A stretch of DNA of 64,000 bases from Campylobacterota bacterium (GTDB taxonomy: Bacteria; Campylobacterota; Campylobacteria; Campylobacterales; Sulfurimonadaceae), in contig JBFMGG010000003.1 of NCBI GenBank assembly GCA_040752835.1, positions 162,490 through 226,489 of the forward strand, given 5' to 3'. Below are positions 36,052-45,514 of the stretch, in pieces. Within the stretch, counting starts at the first letter, position 1. Each line of letters begins with the position of its first letter. Position numbers and translations under genes: made by a program. The notes under the pieces are model-generated. The model saw only the letters and a program-made list of their open reading frames with translations, did no database searches and was not told where the DNA came from.

Positions 36052-36888
36052 ATGAAAATAGGTATTGTGGGACTGGGGCTGATGGGAGGATCGATGGCGA
36101 TGGCCCTCAAACATCTCTCGTTCATTTCTTCCGTTGTCGGCAGCGACCACAATCCCGAACACCAGCGTATCGCGTTGCAGCGCGGGCTGGTGGAACGGTT
36201 CGTTTCGTTCGACGAACTCAAACGTACCTGCGACGTCATTTTTCTCGCCGTCCCGGTAGACGGTGTAATCGCGCTGCTGCAGGAATCAACCGATCTGGAG
36301 GGGAGCGACAAAACCCTCATCGATCTGGGAAGCACCAAAGCCCTCATCGTCGACGCGGTCCCCCCCAGCATCCGGCGCAATTTCGTTGCCGCCCACCCGA
36401 TGACGGGGACCGAGCATTTCGGTCCGAGCGCCGCGCTCGAAGGGCTCTACTCCGAAAAAGTGGTGGTCCTGTGCGACCTCGAACACAGCGGCGATCCGCA
36501 GCGCGATACCGCCCTGCGGATTTTCCGCGCGATCGGGATGCAGGTGCATACGATGGGAGCCGCCCAGCACGACCGCCATGCCGCGTTCATAAGCCACATG
36601 CCCCACGTCATCTCCTACGCGCTGGCCAACACGGTACTGGCGCAGGAAGAAAAAGAGAATATCCTCGCCCTCGCCGCGGGGGGATTTCGCTCCATGAGCC
36701 GTCTGGCGAAAAGTTCCCCGGCGATGTGGGAAGACATCTTCCGCCAAAACCGCGGCAACGTCCTCGAGGCCGTCGAGCTGTTCGAAGCCGAACTGACCAC
36801 CCTCAAAGAGGCGCTTAAAAACGAAGACTATGCCTCGCTGCGGCGCGAAATGGCCGGGGCGAACAAACTGTACGAAATTTTCTCCTAA
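36052..36888 (+). CDS. tyrA: prephenate dehydrogenase TyrA
   Basis: NAD-dependent dehydrogenase of 278 aa in tyrosine synthesis. Rossmann motif GIVGLGLMGGSMA at the N terminus and HPMTGTEHFGP near residue 118 are typical. ATG 36052 gives the family N terminus; an in-frame ATG at 36016 would add 12 residues. Convergent with the Bat cluster, overlapping its last gene by 4 bp. Confidence 0.92.
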   Translation: MKIGIVGLGLMGGSMAMALKHLSFISSVVGSDHNPEHQRIALQRGLVERFVSFDELKRTCDVIFLAVPVDGVIALLQESTDLEGSDKTLIDLGSTKALIVDAVPPSIRRNFVAAHPMTGTEHFGPSAALEGLYSEKVVVLCDLEHSGDPQRDTALRIFRAIGMQVHTMGAAQHDRHAAFISHMPHVISYALANTVLAQEEKENILALAAGGFRSMSRLAKSSPAMWEDIFRQNRGNVLEAVELFEAELTTLKEALKNEDYASLRREMAGANKLYEIFS

Positions 36889-38054
36889 TCGAGCGGGTAA
36901 AGGGGAGTCGTAAAAGCCCCCATCCCCTGCGACGAGGCGGGTTTGGGCCGTTCAGGCTTCCCGATCCGATCGGCGGAGGGAAGTTTCTCCCCGCCTTCGC
37001 CCAATCCTGTCCGTATACGGGTGAGGGAAAGGTTGAACCGTCTGCGTGCCTCGAGTACCGGGTCCCCGGAGACGGCCCGTTCGTACCATCGCTGCGCTTC
37101 GCGATAGCGTCCCGCTTTGTACAGCGCGTTTGCCTCATTGTAACGCACCTGCGGCGTATCGTGACTGAGCCGATAACGTTCAAACAGCGCCGCGCTTTTG
37201 GCGTATTCCCCCTTCTCGTACGCTTCCCGGGCCTCATGCAGTACCCAAAAATCGAGCACTCCCGCTACCGAGGGGGAGGGAACGCCCGCCAACACCGTTA
37301 GGGCCGCCGCAACCGTCACGCTGCGGCGGGGGCTCATCGACGAGAGGGCGATCCAGATCAGAAACATTGCCAGCCCCAGCGGGTAAAAAAAGAGCGGTAT
37401 GTGGTTTTTGAGTTTTTGTTCCCGTGCCAGCGATTCGAGCGCCTCCGTCACCGAGACGATATCGGATGCATCCCGCACATGGAGGATGTTCCGCCCATTT
37501 TCCGCACCCCGCGAACCCGAAACGAGGATCACCGCGTCGCCGGGCATTTTCTGCGCGATGTTCTGAGCGACCCGATCGGCGTCGGATGATTCGCCCGTTC
37601 GGGGAAGATGCCCCACGAGGTACCGCAACAGCGCGACGTCGTCGGTAAGGGGGGAGACCCGGTAAAGCCGCGTATCGAAAGCCGCAACCGCGATCTCGGC
37701 CCCCGCCAGTCTGCCGATCAGTTCGCTTCCGAGGCGTTTGGAACGTTCCAGCGCCGCTTCGTCGCCGCCCGTTTCCACCGCCACCACGATCTTCAAAGGA
37801 GACTCTCCCGCCGGTTGAGGCTCGATGGCAACGGGCTGGGCCATCGCCGCGATCAAGGCCGCCGCGGCAACCAGGAAAAGCCGGTTGCGCGCCTTGAGCC
37901 CCATGGTGGTCGGTTCGGGACGAAGTTTTTCCAGCACCTCGGCGCTCAGCCACCGTATCGCCACCGGTTTTTGGGTCTGCCAGAAATAAAACAGCGCAAG
38001 CGTCGGGGGGAGCATCCAGGTGAAAAATTCGGGATGCAAAAAGGTCAGCGTCAT
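36885..38054 (-). CDS. BatB-like protein with degenerate vWA domain and TPR repeats
   Basis: Membrane protein of 389 aa: N-terminal membrane anchors, a von Willebrand-like region, a third membrane segment (about 225-240), then TPR repeats (ALYKAGRYREAQRWYERAVSG). The metal site is lost: where BatB has DxSxS this protein has AVETGGDE. It looks like a second, non-metal-binding copy of the vWA-TPR protein encoded at 42055-43581. Last gene of the cluster; start overlaps the previous gene (ATGA). Confidence 0.75.
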   Translation of the reverse strand: MTLTFLHPEFFTWMLPPTLALFYFWQTQKPVAIRWLSAEVLEKLRPEPTTMGLKARNRLFLVAAAALIAAMAQPVAIEPQPAGESPLKIVVAVETGGDEAALERSKRLGSELIGRLAGAEIAVAAFDTRLYRVSPLTDDVALLRYLVGHLPRTGESSDADRVAQNIAQKMPGDAVILVSGSRGAENGRNILHVRDASDIVSVTEALESLAREQKLKNHIPLFFYPLGLAMFLIWIALSSMSPRRSVTVAAALTVLAGVPSPSVAGVLDFWVLHEAREAYEKGEYAKSAALFERYRLSHDTPQVRYNEANALYKAGRYREAQRWYERAVSGDPVLEARRRFNLSLTRIRTGLGEGGEKLPSADRIGKPERPKPASSQGMGAFTTPLYPLD

Positions 38055-38794
38055 CCCAGTCCCTTTTGATTACGCCCGTAGAGGTAGAGCAACATCGCCA
38101 CAAATCCCAGGAACAGCGGATAGACGTAGTAATAGTCGTAATAACGGTACACCGCACCCATGCGGTAGGGGGGGAATTCCCGTTCCATTCGCTCTTCCCA
38201 GCCGGCCTCCGCCGCAGGCCGTACGACCGAGCTTTGCACCCCTACGGGAAGCGAATAGACGAACGATTCGGGGGTGTCGGAGAGGATCAGAGCCCATCCC
38301 TTCCCTTCCGAAGAGGTCGCAAAAAAACGGCTGATCCGGGTATTCACCGTCCCCCGGGACTTTTCGGGCGTCAATCCGTTCACGATTTCCGCGATGACCG
38401 CGCGCTCACGGGTCAGCGGGACGATGACCTCGCGGCGGGCGGGGACCCAGAGGGCGAAACGGTCTTCGCCCCTGCGTGCGATGAATCCCGCGAGCTGATC
38501 CTTCAGCGCCGGGGAGAGTGCCGCGGGATCGATCACGAGGAGGGTGTCCCGTCCCCCCTCGGGAACGATCTCCTTTTCGCGCACCGGAGACATCAGGGCG
38601 ATGATCAGAAACGTAATCATCGCCCATTTGGCAATCCACAACCATAGGGGGGCTTTGACGTCGGCTTCGCCGAAAAACGCGGGTCTTGGAAAATAGACGG
38701 GGTTGGTGCGCAGCGGACAGAGCGCTTCGCAGGCCAAAAAGAAAAAGAGGATAAAACCAAGCTTGGGGAACTGGAACGAAATCCCCTCAAGCAT
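38051..38794 (-). CDS. BatA-like membrane protein with degenerate vWA region
   Basis: Protein of 247 aa with membrane helices near 10-25, 50-70 and 222-240. Between them is a vWA-like stretch where the metal motif is replaced by VIDPAALSPAL, so no MIDAS. It resembles the BatA protein at 43578-44489 in layout and sits next to a degenerate BatB-like gene, suggesting a duplicated and diverged pair. ATG 38794 is used because the upstream frame is a shadow of the DUF4381-like gene. Confidence 0.62.
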   Translation of the reverse strand: MLEGISFQFPKLGFILFFFLACEALCPLRTNPVYFPRPAFFGEADVKAPLWLWIAKWAMITFLIIALMSPVREKEIVPEGGRDTLLVIDPAALSPALKDQLAGFIARRGEDRFALWVPARREVIVPLTRERAVIAEIVNGLTPEKSRGTVNTRISRFFATSSEGKGWALILSDTPESFVYSLPVGVQSSVVRPAAEAGWEERMEREFPPYRMGAVYRYYDYYYVYPLFLGFVAMLLYLYGRNQKGLG

Positions 38795-39182
38795 CGATAA
38801 TCTCGAGATAGAGACGGTAATAGCCGACCGTCTCCGGATCGATTGCATCAACGTGGGGGGCGTATTTGTAGCGTTCGAGCCGTTCGAAAAGATTCTCATA
38901 CGCTTTGCGCGTCCGCTCGTTGTCGGCGGCAAATATCCGGCCGATCTCGCTGATGGCGTACGCCGAGGCTTTGGGATCGCTAAAATCGATCGCACGTAGC
39001 CGTTCTAGCGCCGCTTTTCGGGGATCGGGACGCCGGTTTCGGCGCCGTTTGATCCACCCTATCGCAATCGCCGCGACCACCGCGGCGCCGACGAGCAGCA
39101 GCATCAGGAAGTAATAGAGCGAGTAATCGTTCACTTCGACCAGCGGGGCGATATCGTGCAGAGGAATGTCGGGCGATCTCAT
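38787..39182 (-). CDS. DUF4381-like membrane protein
   Basis: Protein of 131 aa with one membrane helix (about 24-44) followed by a basic stretch (KRRRNRRPDPRK) and a helical cytoplasmic domain. The arrangement PLHDIAPL, a single helix, and a position between a DUF58 gene and a vWA gene match DUF4381 proteins of Bat/MoxR clusters. Function unknown. Overlaps the DUF58 gene by 4 bp. Confidence 0.7.
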   Translation of the reverse strand: MRSPDIPLHDIAPLVEVNDYSLYYFLMLLLVGAAVVAAIAIGWIKRRRNRRPDPRKAALERLRAIDFSDPKASAYAISEIGRIFAADNERTRKAYENLFERLERYKYAPHVDAIDPETVGYYRLYLEIIDA

Positions 39183-40012
39183 AATCTCCCCTCAAACAGC
39201 CGGCGCAGGGTCACGAGGGGTGCCGCATCGGTATAGAGCTTGGTGAAACGGACCCCGTCCTTGCGAAAACGTTCGAACAGCGCCGTGTCGTGGAGACGCA
39301 CTTTTTCGCGGTAGCGCTTGACGCTTGCGGCATTGAAATCCCCTTCCGCCACAGCCCCGGTTTCGGGGTCCATCAATGCCGAAAATCCCATCGGCTCGGG
39401 TTTTTCTTCGGCGTGGTCGCGGACGATGACCGCCACCACTTCGTGTTTTTTCGCCAACAGCCGCAAATCGGGAATCTCGAAAAAATCGCCGATCACGACG
39501 ATCAGGCTCCGGCGTTTCAAACGGCGGTACAAAACGGAGGCCATCGCGTTATAGTCGGCGCGGCGCCCGATCAGTTCGGATGCCATCACCTTCTCGACGC
39601 TCTGGGCGACGGCAAAAGGTTTTTTGCTCGATCGCACCTCATCGTCCAGACTCTGCGAAAAATTGATATGGGTGAACAGATCGCCGTTGGCGACCGCCGA
39701 ATAGCCCACCAGCGCAACCGCCTCGGCGACGACATCGTGTTTGAACTTTCCGCTCCCGAAATAGAGGCTCCCCGAAAGCATCGCGACCGTGACGACGGAG
39801 AGTTCGCGCTCCTCGCGGAACACCTTGACGTAGGGGCGCTGCATTTTGGCCGTGATGTTCCAGTCGATGTGGCGGGTGTCATCGCCCGGGACGTACTCGC
39901 GCAATTCGATGAAATCGTATCCCTCCCCGCGAAACATCGACGGGTTGTTTCCGATACGGTCGCCGATGATCTGGCGGCGCGCTTTGAGGAGGATATGCTG
40001 TGCCGTATTCAT
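39179..40012 (-). CDS. DUF58 protein of MoxR/Bat cluster
   Basis: Protein of 277 aa with the DUF58 signature PGDDTRHIDWNITAKMQRPYVK and a vWA-like fold downstream. DUF58 proteins nearly always follow a MoxR ATPase and are thought to be its partners or substrates. The gene begins 3 bp after moxR. Confidence 0.9.
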   Translation of the reverse strand: MNTAQHILLKARRQIIGDRIGNNPSMFRGEGYDFIELREYVPGDDTRHIDWNITAKMQRPYVKVFREERELSVVTVAMLSGSLYFGSGKFKHDVVAEAVALVGYSAVANGDLFTHINFSQSLDDEVRSSKKPFAVAQSVEKVMASELIGRRADYNAMASVLYRRLKRRSLIVVIGDFFEIPDLRLLAKKHEVVAVIVRDHAEEKPEPMGFSALMDPETGAVAEGDFNAASVKRYREKVRLHDTALFERFRKDGVRFTKLYTDAAPLVTLRRLFEGRL

Positions 40013-40014
40013 GG

Positions 40015-40962
40015 TTACGGAATCGGTACCGCTTTGAGGATTTTTTCGATCAGTTCGTCGGTCGTGATCCCCTCCGCTTCGGCTTCGTACGAAAGGACGA
40101 GGCGGTGACGCATCAGTTCCTTGGCGATCGAAGCGATGTCTGCGGGGGTGACGAACTCTTTACCCTTCAAAAACGCGACGGCGCGGACCGCCTTGAACAT
40201 GTCGATGCTCACCCGCGGACTGGCACCGAACTGCAGGTAGCGAGAGAGTTCGGGGAGACCGTATTTCTCCCCTTCGCGACTGGCGGTGATCAGGTCGATC
40301 ATGTACCGCTCGACCGGCTCGTCGATGTGGACTTTTTTCACCGCTTCTTTGAGCTCGATGAGCGCCTGCGGTTCGAGAACGGCACGGATCGCCTCGTTCA
40401 TCCCCGAAGCGACGCGCCGGGCGATCGAGAGCTCTTCTTCAGGGGTGTTGTAGCCTACCTTGATTTTGAGCATGAAGCGATCCAGCTGCGCTTCGGGCAG
40501 CGGGTAAACCCCCTCCTGCTCGATCGGGTTCTGGGTCGCCATGACCAGAAACGGCGGCGGAAGGCGGAAACTCTCGTCCCCCAGCGTCACCTGCCGCTCC
40601 TGCATCACTTCCAGCAGCGCCGACTGCACCTTCGCGGGGGCGCGGTTGATCTCGTCGGCGAGGAGGAGGTTGGTAAAGATCGGCCCCTGCTTGATCTTGA
40701 ACGTGTTGCTCTTGGGATCGTACACTTCGGCACCCAGAATATCGCTGGGGAGCAGATCGGGGGTGAACTGCACCCGTTTGAACCCGAGCCCCAGCGTCTG
40801 GGAGAGGGCCTTGACCGTCGTCGTTTTCGCCAGCCCCGGGATCCCCTCGATCAGGATGTGCCCTTCACACAAAAGCCCGATCAGCAGCCCGTCGATCATC
40901 TTCTCCTGGCCGACGACGACCTTGGAAACTTCGGTACGTATTTGATTAATCATCGTATTCAT
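40015..40962 (-). CDS. MoxR-family AAA+ ATPase
   Basis: Chaperone-like ATPase of 315 aa. Walker A IPGLAKTTTV, Walker B LLADEINRAPAK and sensor region VMATQNPIEQEGVYPLPEAQ (split quotes) are intact. MoxR proteins are thought to remodel vWA proteins; five vWA-type or DUF58 proteins are encoded around it. Start overlaps the BatD gene as ATGA. Confidence 0.94.
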   Translation of the reverse strand: MNTMINQIRTEVSKVVVGQEKMIDGLLIGLLCEGHILIEGIPGLAKTTTVKALSQTLGLGFKRVQFTPDLLPSDILGAEVYDPKSNTFKIKQGPIFTNLLLADEINRAPAKVQSALLEVMQERQVTLGDESFRLPPPFLVMATQNPIEQEGVYPLPEAQLDRFMLKIKVGYNTPEEELSIARRVASGMNEAIRAVLEPQALIELKEAVKKVHIDEPVERYMIDLITASREGEKYGLPELSRYLQFGASPRVSIDMFKAVRAVAFLKGKEFVTPADIASIAKELMRHRLVLSYEAEAEGITTDELIEKILKAVPIP

Positions 40963-42074
40963 GCTTTGTCCTCATTGTCTGATGTGAGTGTACTCAATTT
41001 CTTTTTCGCTTCCCTTAAACCGATTGTTTCGGCTTCGAGGGCTGCAATCACCTCTTCGTACCGTTTCTCCCCCGAAAGGGCAAGGACCACCGCCAGCTCC
41101 TTGGGGGTTTTCGCCCCGTCCCAGAACCGTTTCGCCCGGCGGCGCGGGCGGAGCTTCCACAGCCGCCGCAGCGCTTCGCAGAGGATCGCCCCCAGCAGCA
41201 CGAGGGCGGCATAAAGGGCATAGCGTTTCTGGGTGGCCGTATCGCTCAGGTCGGGGGGATCGAGCAGTGCCGCACGCTCATACCCTTCCCCCACTTCGAC
41301 CGCGATGGGGGTTGTTCTGAGGATCACGGGCTTGCGGGCGGCCGTATCGAACACGCTGAGACTAAATGCGGGAATCGTAAAGTTTTTCTGCGCCACGAGG
41401 GCAAATTCCTGGCGTATCTCCCCCTCAAACCCTTCGCTGGAGGGGGTCAGGTTTTTCTGCGCCGGTTCGGCGAATACCCTAACGCCGCTGATGTTGAGTT
41501 CATAAGGGACGAAACGGTCCAGATTGCCGCTCCCGCGCAGATAGAGGCTCAGGTGTACCGGTTCGTGGGCACGGACCATGTTTTTGTCGATTTTCGCTTC
41601 CAGCGTCACCCGTCCCGTCAGCGCCGCCGTGTTGGCTTCGGCCCGGATCCGCACGACCGGAAGCGATGCGTTCTCGTCGACGAAATCGTAACGCCGGACA
41701 TTGTCGCGCCCGATGGTGGCGTTTTCGATCGAGGCGAACGTCGTATGGCGGATCAGCGCGCTCAGCGCGACCGAGAGTTCCCCGCTCCGCGCGGGGGTAA
41801 TAAGGACGTCGAATGTCTGGATCCGTTTCCCCGCGCTCACCCGGTCGCGCTGGGTCAGGACCTCGGCTTTGTAGGCGTCGGTCCCTTTGGGCTTGAAGTC
41901 GATCGTGTATTCGGCCGCACTGTCGGAAAAACCGCATTCGTACCGTACGACTCCCGGTTCTCCGACCCGCAGCGATTGGGGGGAGTGCAGGACTTTCCAT
42001 TCGTACGTCGCCCCCCACAGCCCCGAGGCGAGCATCAATACCAGCACCGCCGTCCTACCAGGGTTTCGTTTCAT
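40959..42074 (-). CDS. BatD-like protein
   Basis: Exported, membrane-anchored protein of 371 aa: signal peptide (about 1-20), two beta-rich domains, a membrane helix (about 285-303) and a basic cytoplasmic tail. Family features are the RGSGNLDRF region and PAFSLSVFDTAARKPV. BatD (linked to oxygen tolerance in Bacteroides) normally follows BatA and BatB, as here. ATG 42074 is preferred over the GTG two codons earlier. Confidence 0.8.
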   Translation of the reverse strand: MKRNPGRTAVLVLMLASGLWGATYEWKVLHSPQSLRVGEPGVVRYECGFSDSAAEYTIDFKPKGTDAYKAEVLTQRDRVSAGKRIQTFDVLITPARSGELSVALSALIRHTTFASIENATIGRDNVRRYDFVDENASLPVVRIRAEANTAALTGRVTLEAKIDKNMVRAHEPVHLSLYLRGSGNLDRFVPYELNISGVRVFAEPAQKNLTPSSEGFEGEIRQEFALVAQKNFTIPAFSLSVFDTAARKPVILRTTPIAVEVGEGYERAALLDPPDLSDTATQKRYALYAALVLLGAILCEALRRLWKLRPRRRAKRFWDGAKTPKELAVVLALSGEKRYEEVIAALEAETIGLREAKKKLSTLTSDNEDKA

Positions 42075-43581
42075 GCACACTCCTTTGGTTGATCAGTTCG
42101 TATTGCTTCGAGCCCAGCTGCGCTTTTCCCTGCGACGTCGAAAAACGGGGGTCCCCCTCCGACTTTTTCTGGGCATCCCCCGCACCGGAGGAGGCGATGT
42201 CGGTTTGCATGTTCGATCCGCCCCCCTCTTTCCCTTTTTTACCTTCGCCCGTCGGCTTGTTCTCATCGGCGGAGAATTTGTCGTTTTTTTCCTTGCGGAC
42301 ATTCAACGTTTTCTGTTCCTCCACCCCCGCAATCGCGCGGAGATTGTCGTCGGCTTCTTTGGTGTAGCGCAGCGTCAGCGATTTGAGCAGCGAATTGCGG
42401 GCGTTTTCGAACTCTTTGAGCCGGATCTGGCAGTTTCCGATGTTGTAGTAGATTTTCGACTTCAATAGCGCATCACCCGAACGGATGGCACGAAACTGCG
42501 CGAGGGCCTCGGAATATTTCCCCGCCTTGTACAGCGAACAGGCTCGGTTGTACTTCGCCTCCGGCGAATCGGGCCGGCCGTACCATGAGGCCGCGCGCTC
42601 GTACTCCCCCTGAACGTACGCATATTTTCCGGCGGCCATGTACGGGTAATCGAGCACCCCGGCGTTGGCCCCGACCCCGATCAGCGCGAGCAGCATCATC
42701 CCTTTTGCCGAAAGCTTTTCGCCGATACGGGTGAACGCCGCAACAAACGCCAACAAGGCGAGCGCGAGGGGGACGTAATAAAGTTCCCGGTAACGCGCTA
42801 TCGTCGTCGACCCCGCGAAATCGTCCCCCCGCTCCCGCTCGATCCACTCCGACACCGCCGACGCGTCGGCTCCTTCGATCACCCGCCCCCCGCTTTGCTC
42901 GGCGATCAAGCCGATCGCGTCGTTGCGGGAGCTGACGACGAGGTGCCCCTCTTCGTCTTTGAGCGATCCTTCATCGGCGGGGAGGGTGCTCCCCTGCGAC
43001 GAAGCGAGGATCACGACGCACACTTTGAGGCCGTTCTCCGCGGCGAACGCCGCCTCCTTTTCATAGGAGAGTTCATCCCCCCCGTCGGTAAGAAGGACCA
43101 CCAAAGGGCGTTTGGCGTGCGACATTTTCCGCGCGAGTTCAAGGGCGCTCATCACGTTCGTCCCCTTGGTGATGATCTGCGATTCGTCCAGGGACGCAAA
43201 GAGGTGCAGCAGCAGTTCGGTATCCTTGGTGAGCGGGGAGAGGACGATCGCGCTCGTCGTATGGGCCAGCACCCCGAAACGGTCGCGCCGATCGGCGCGG
43301 ACGACGGCACCGAGGATGCGCTTCGCCGCATCCAGCCGCGTGGGGGCAATGTCGGTTCCCCGCATCGAATACGATACGTCCACGGCCAGGATCACGTCGC
43401 TGCCGCGCTCTTCGACGGTGACCGGTTTTTCGGGGAGGACGGGGCGCGACAGCGCGAGGATCAGCATCGCCACGGCAAACAGGAGCCACCCTTGCGTATG
43501 CCACCCAAAGCGGCGGACCATCCACGCATACGCCGGAACGATGACGAGCGCCAAAAGCCAGAGGGGAGAGAGAACGCTCAT
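42055..43581 (-). CDS. BatB/BatC fusion: vWA protein with TPR region
   Basis: Membrane protein of 508 aa. Two N-terminal helices are followed by a vWA domain with an intact MIDAS (Asp68, Ser70, Ser72 in AVDVSYSM; LLTDGGDE later), a further membrane helix, then TPR repeats (ACSLYKAGKYSEALAQF) and a polar Lys/Gly-rich tail. This joins BatB and BatC functions in one chain. Overlaps batA by 4 bp and batD by about 20 bp. Confidence 0.87.
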   Translation of the reverse strand: MSVLSPLWLLALVIVPAYAWMVRRFGWHTQGWLLFAVAMLILALSRPVLPEKPVTVEERGSDVILAVDVSYSMRGTDIAPTRLDAAKRILGAVVRADRRDRFGVLAHTTSAIVLSPLTKDTELLLHLFASLDESQIITKGTNVMSALELARKMSHAKRPLVVLLTDGGDELSYEKEAAFAAENGLKVCVVILASSQGSTLPADEGSLKDEEGHLVVSSRNDAIGLIAEQSGGRVIEGADASAVSEWIERERGDDFAGSTTIARYRELYYVPLALALLAFVAAFTRIGEKLSAKGMMLLALIGVGANAGVLDYPYMAAGKYAYVQGEYERAASWYGRPDSPEAKYNRACSLYKAGKYSEALAQFRAIRSGDALLKSKIYYNIGNCQIRLKEFENARNSLLKSLTLRYTKEADDNLRAIAGVEEQKTLNVRKEKNDKFSADENKPTGEGKKGKEGGGSNMQTDIASSGAGDAQKKSEGDPRFSTSQGKAQLGSKQYELINQRSVHETKPW

Positions 43582-44489
43582 CCGCGTACCCTCCGCTTAT
43601 TCATCATCCAGAGTATCAGCGCCAGCGCTCCCGCGAGCGGCCACTGGAAATAGGGTTCGGCAAAGGTATGTTCGGCACTCTTGATCCGTGAACGTTCCAG
43701 CGTATCGATCCGCTCATAAACCCCTTCGAGTTCCTTTTCATTCGCCGCGGTGAAATATTCCCCGCCTCCCTCTTGCGCCATTTGCGCGAGGAGTTTCGAA
43801 TCGTATTCGCCCCTCTCCCCGATCCCGATCGTGTAAAGCCGGATTCCCGCTTTGCGCACCATCGACACCGCCTCTTTCGGGGAGATCGCGCCGCTGTTGT
43901 GTTCGCCGTCGGTGAGCAGCACGATCACTTTGGATTTGGCTTTGGACCCCTGCAACGCACGAACCCCCTGCGCCACCCCCTCGCCGATGGCCGTGTTCTG
44001 CCCCGCCATCCCGAAGCCAAGGTAACCGATCATCTCGGCGATGATCTCTTTTTCATACGTTACGGGAGTCGCGATGAACGCAAAATCCCCGAACAGCACC
44101 ACCCCGACGTTGTCCTCGCGCCGTTTCATCACGAACTCCGACGCGATCTTCTGCACCACCTCAAACCGGGTCGCGCGACTCTCCCCCTGTGCAAACCCCG
44201 ACGCGTTCATCGACCCGCTCCCGTCGATGGAGAGGACGATGTCGATCCCGTTGCGGTTGCGCGGATCGGAAAAATCGGTCACGACGGGGCCGGCGAGGGC
44301 GGCAACCATCAGCGTCACCGCCAGCACTTTCAGCAGCCAGTCAAGATTACGCCATCTGCCCGGTCTGCCGAAAAAATGAAGATGGGGAAAATAGCGCCGC
44401 ACCGTCGCGATTTTGCAGCGATAAAGGCAGTACAGAACCGGTATCAGGAGCGCAAAGGCCCACGGGTATTCGAATGACCAGATATTCAT
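43578..44489 (-). CDS. BatA vWA protein
   Basis: Membrane-anchored von Willebrand factor A protein of 303 aa. Two helices precede the vWA domain, whose MIDAS DGSGSM (Asp89, Ser91, Ser93) is intact, with VVLFGDFAF and VLLTDGEHNSG later; a last helix lies near residue 285. First gene of the Bat/MoxR cluster. A TATAAT on the minus strand at 44497-44502 sits just upstream, very close to the start, and may serve an upstream-initiated or leaderless-like transcript. Confidence 0.9.
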   Translation of the reverse strand: MNIWSFEYPWAFALLIPVLYCLYRCKIATVRRYFPHLHFFGRPGRWRNLDWLLKVLAVTLMVAALAGPVVTDFSDPRNRNGIDIVLSIDGSGSMNASGFAQGESRATRFEVVQKIASEFVMKRREDNVGVVLFGDFAFIATPVTYEKEIIAEMIGYLGFGMAGQNTAIGEGVAQGVRALQGSKAKSKVIVLLTDGEHNSGAISPKEAVSMVRKAGIRLYTIGIGERGEYDSKLLAQMAQEGGGEYFTAANEKELEGVYERIDTLERSRIKSAEHTFAEPYFQWPLAGALALILWMMNKRRVRG

Positions 44490-44528
44490 GGAAGGGATTA
44501 TAACTTTTTATACTAATGTCTTGCTGAT

Positions 44529-45125
44529 TCAGCGGCACGTTACGTTCGCATCCAGCAACGCTTCCTCTTTTTTTGCCTGAGCGCACTGCGCTTTGCTCAT
44601 TACCGTCTCGGAAAATTTGGTCTGCCACAACAGCGCGTTTTTAAGCTTGCTACGGCGCAGATCGGTACGGATGAATTTCGCATCCCCCAGCTCCGCATCC
44701 CTAAAATCGGTCTCCTCCAGTTTCGCCCCGGTAAAATCGGCTTTCCAGCTCTTCGTCCCTCGCAGGTCGGCATGGCTTAGATCACTGTGGGCGAGATGCG
44801 TTCCTTTGAAATTGGCTCCGCGAGCGCTCAGGTAGCGCAGATCGCCCCGTTCCAACGACCCTTTCCAGAAAATCGCTTCTTCGGCTTTGGCACGGCTGAG
44901 GTTGGCGTCATCGATCGAGCACATCACAAAGACGCTTTTGCGCAGATCGGCACCCGAGAGGTCGCTTCGGCTGAGATCCCCTCCGCTGAAATCGATGTCG
45001 CGCAGATCCGCTCCGCGCAGATCGCACCCGATGCACTCTTTCTCCTCCAGCGCTTTTTTCACATGGGCCGCATCGTACGCACCCAAAGAGACCCCCATCA
45101 AAAGAGCCAACATCGCCCCTCTCAT
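44529..45125 (-). CDS. exported pentapeptide-repeat protein
   Basis: Protein of 198 aa: signal peptide (about 1-16) followed by pentapeptide repeats of A(D/N)LxX type (DLRGADLRDIDFSGGDLSRS and similar) from about 37 to 175, forming a right-handed quadrilateral helix. Cysteines flank the repeats (ECIGCDL near the start, VTCR at the end). Function unknown. Overlaps the thioredoxin-like gene (ATGA). Confidence 0.87.
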   Translation of the reverse strand: MRGAMLALLMGVSLGAYDAAHVKKALEEKECIGCDLRGADLRDIDFSGGDLSRSDLSGADLRKSVFVMCSIDDANLSRAKAEEAIFWKGSLERGDLRYLSARGANFKGTHLAHSDLSHADLRGTKSWKADFTGAKLEETDFRDAELGDAKFIRTDLRRSKLKNALLWQTKFSETVMSKAQCAQAKKEEALLDANVTCR

Positions 45126-45514
45126 TTCATCCCCCGGATACGATGCAGCTCTTTGGCAAATTCCGGCGCCCTTTTGCTCCCGATGAGCGTCTCTTTTTTA
45201 TGGCCGCTTTTATCGATGAAAAACATCGTCGGTATCCCGAAATAATCATACCCGTCGGGGAGTTTGTCGCGCTGGACGTTTTTTTCGACGATCACGTAAT
45301 TCGTATTCAGATATTGTTCTACTTTCGGATCGTGAAATACTTTTTTCTTCATGTAAGCACATTCGGGGCAGTCGTCGGCGGTATAGATCATCAGCACCAG
45401 CTTGTCGCTTTTCCCCATCGACGACACTGCAGCTTTAAACGCGTCATCGTTTTGAATATTCCCAGCCCATAAGCCAGTGAACAGCATCGCCCATACAAAA
45501 GTTTTCAATATCAT
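45122..45514 (-). CDS. periplasmic thioredoxin-fold protein (CPEC)
   Basis: Protein of 130 aa with signal peptide and redox motif DDCPECAYMKKKVF (Cys49, Cys52), cis-Pro in FGIPTMFF. Resembles the SoxW/thioredoxin_7 type. Coupled to the pentapeptide-repeat gene. It is similar in size and layout to the CKMC protein at 49694-50086, so probably a paralogue. Confidence 0.84.
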   Translation of the reverse strand: MILKTFVWAMLFTGLWAGNIQNDDAFKAAVSSMGKSDKLVLMIYTADDCPECAYMKKKVFHDPKVEQYLNTNYVIVEKNVQRDKLPDGYDYFGIPTMFFIDKSGHKKETLIGSKRAPEFAKELHRIRGMK

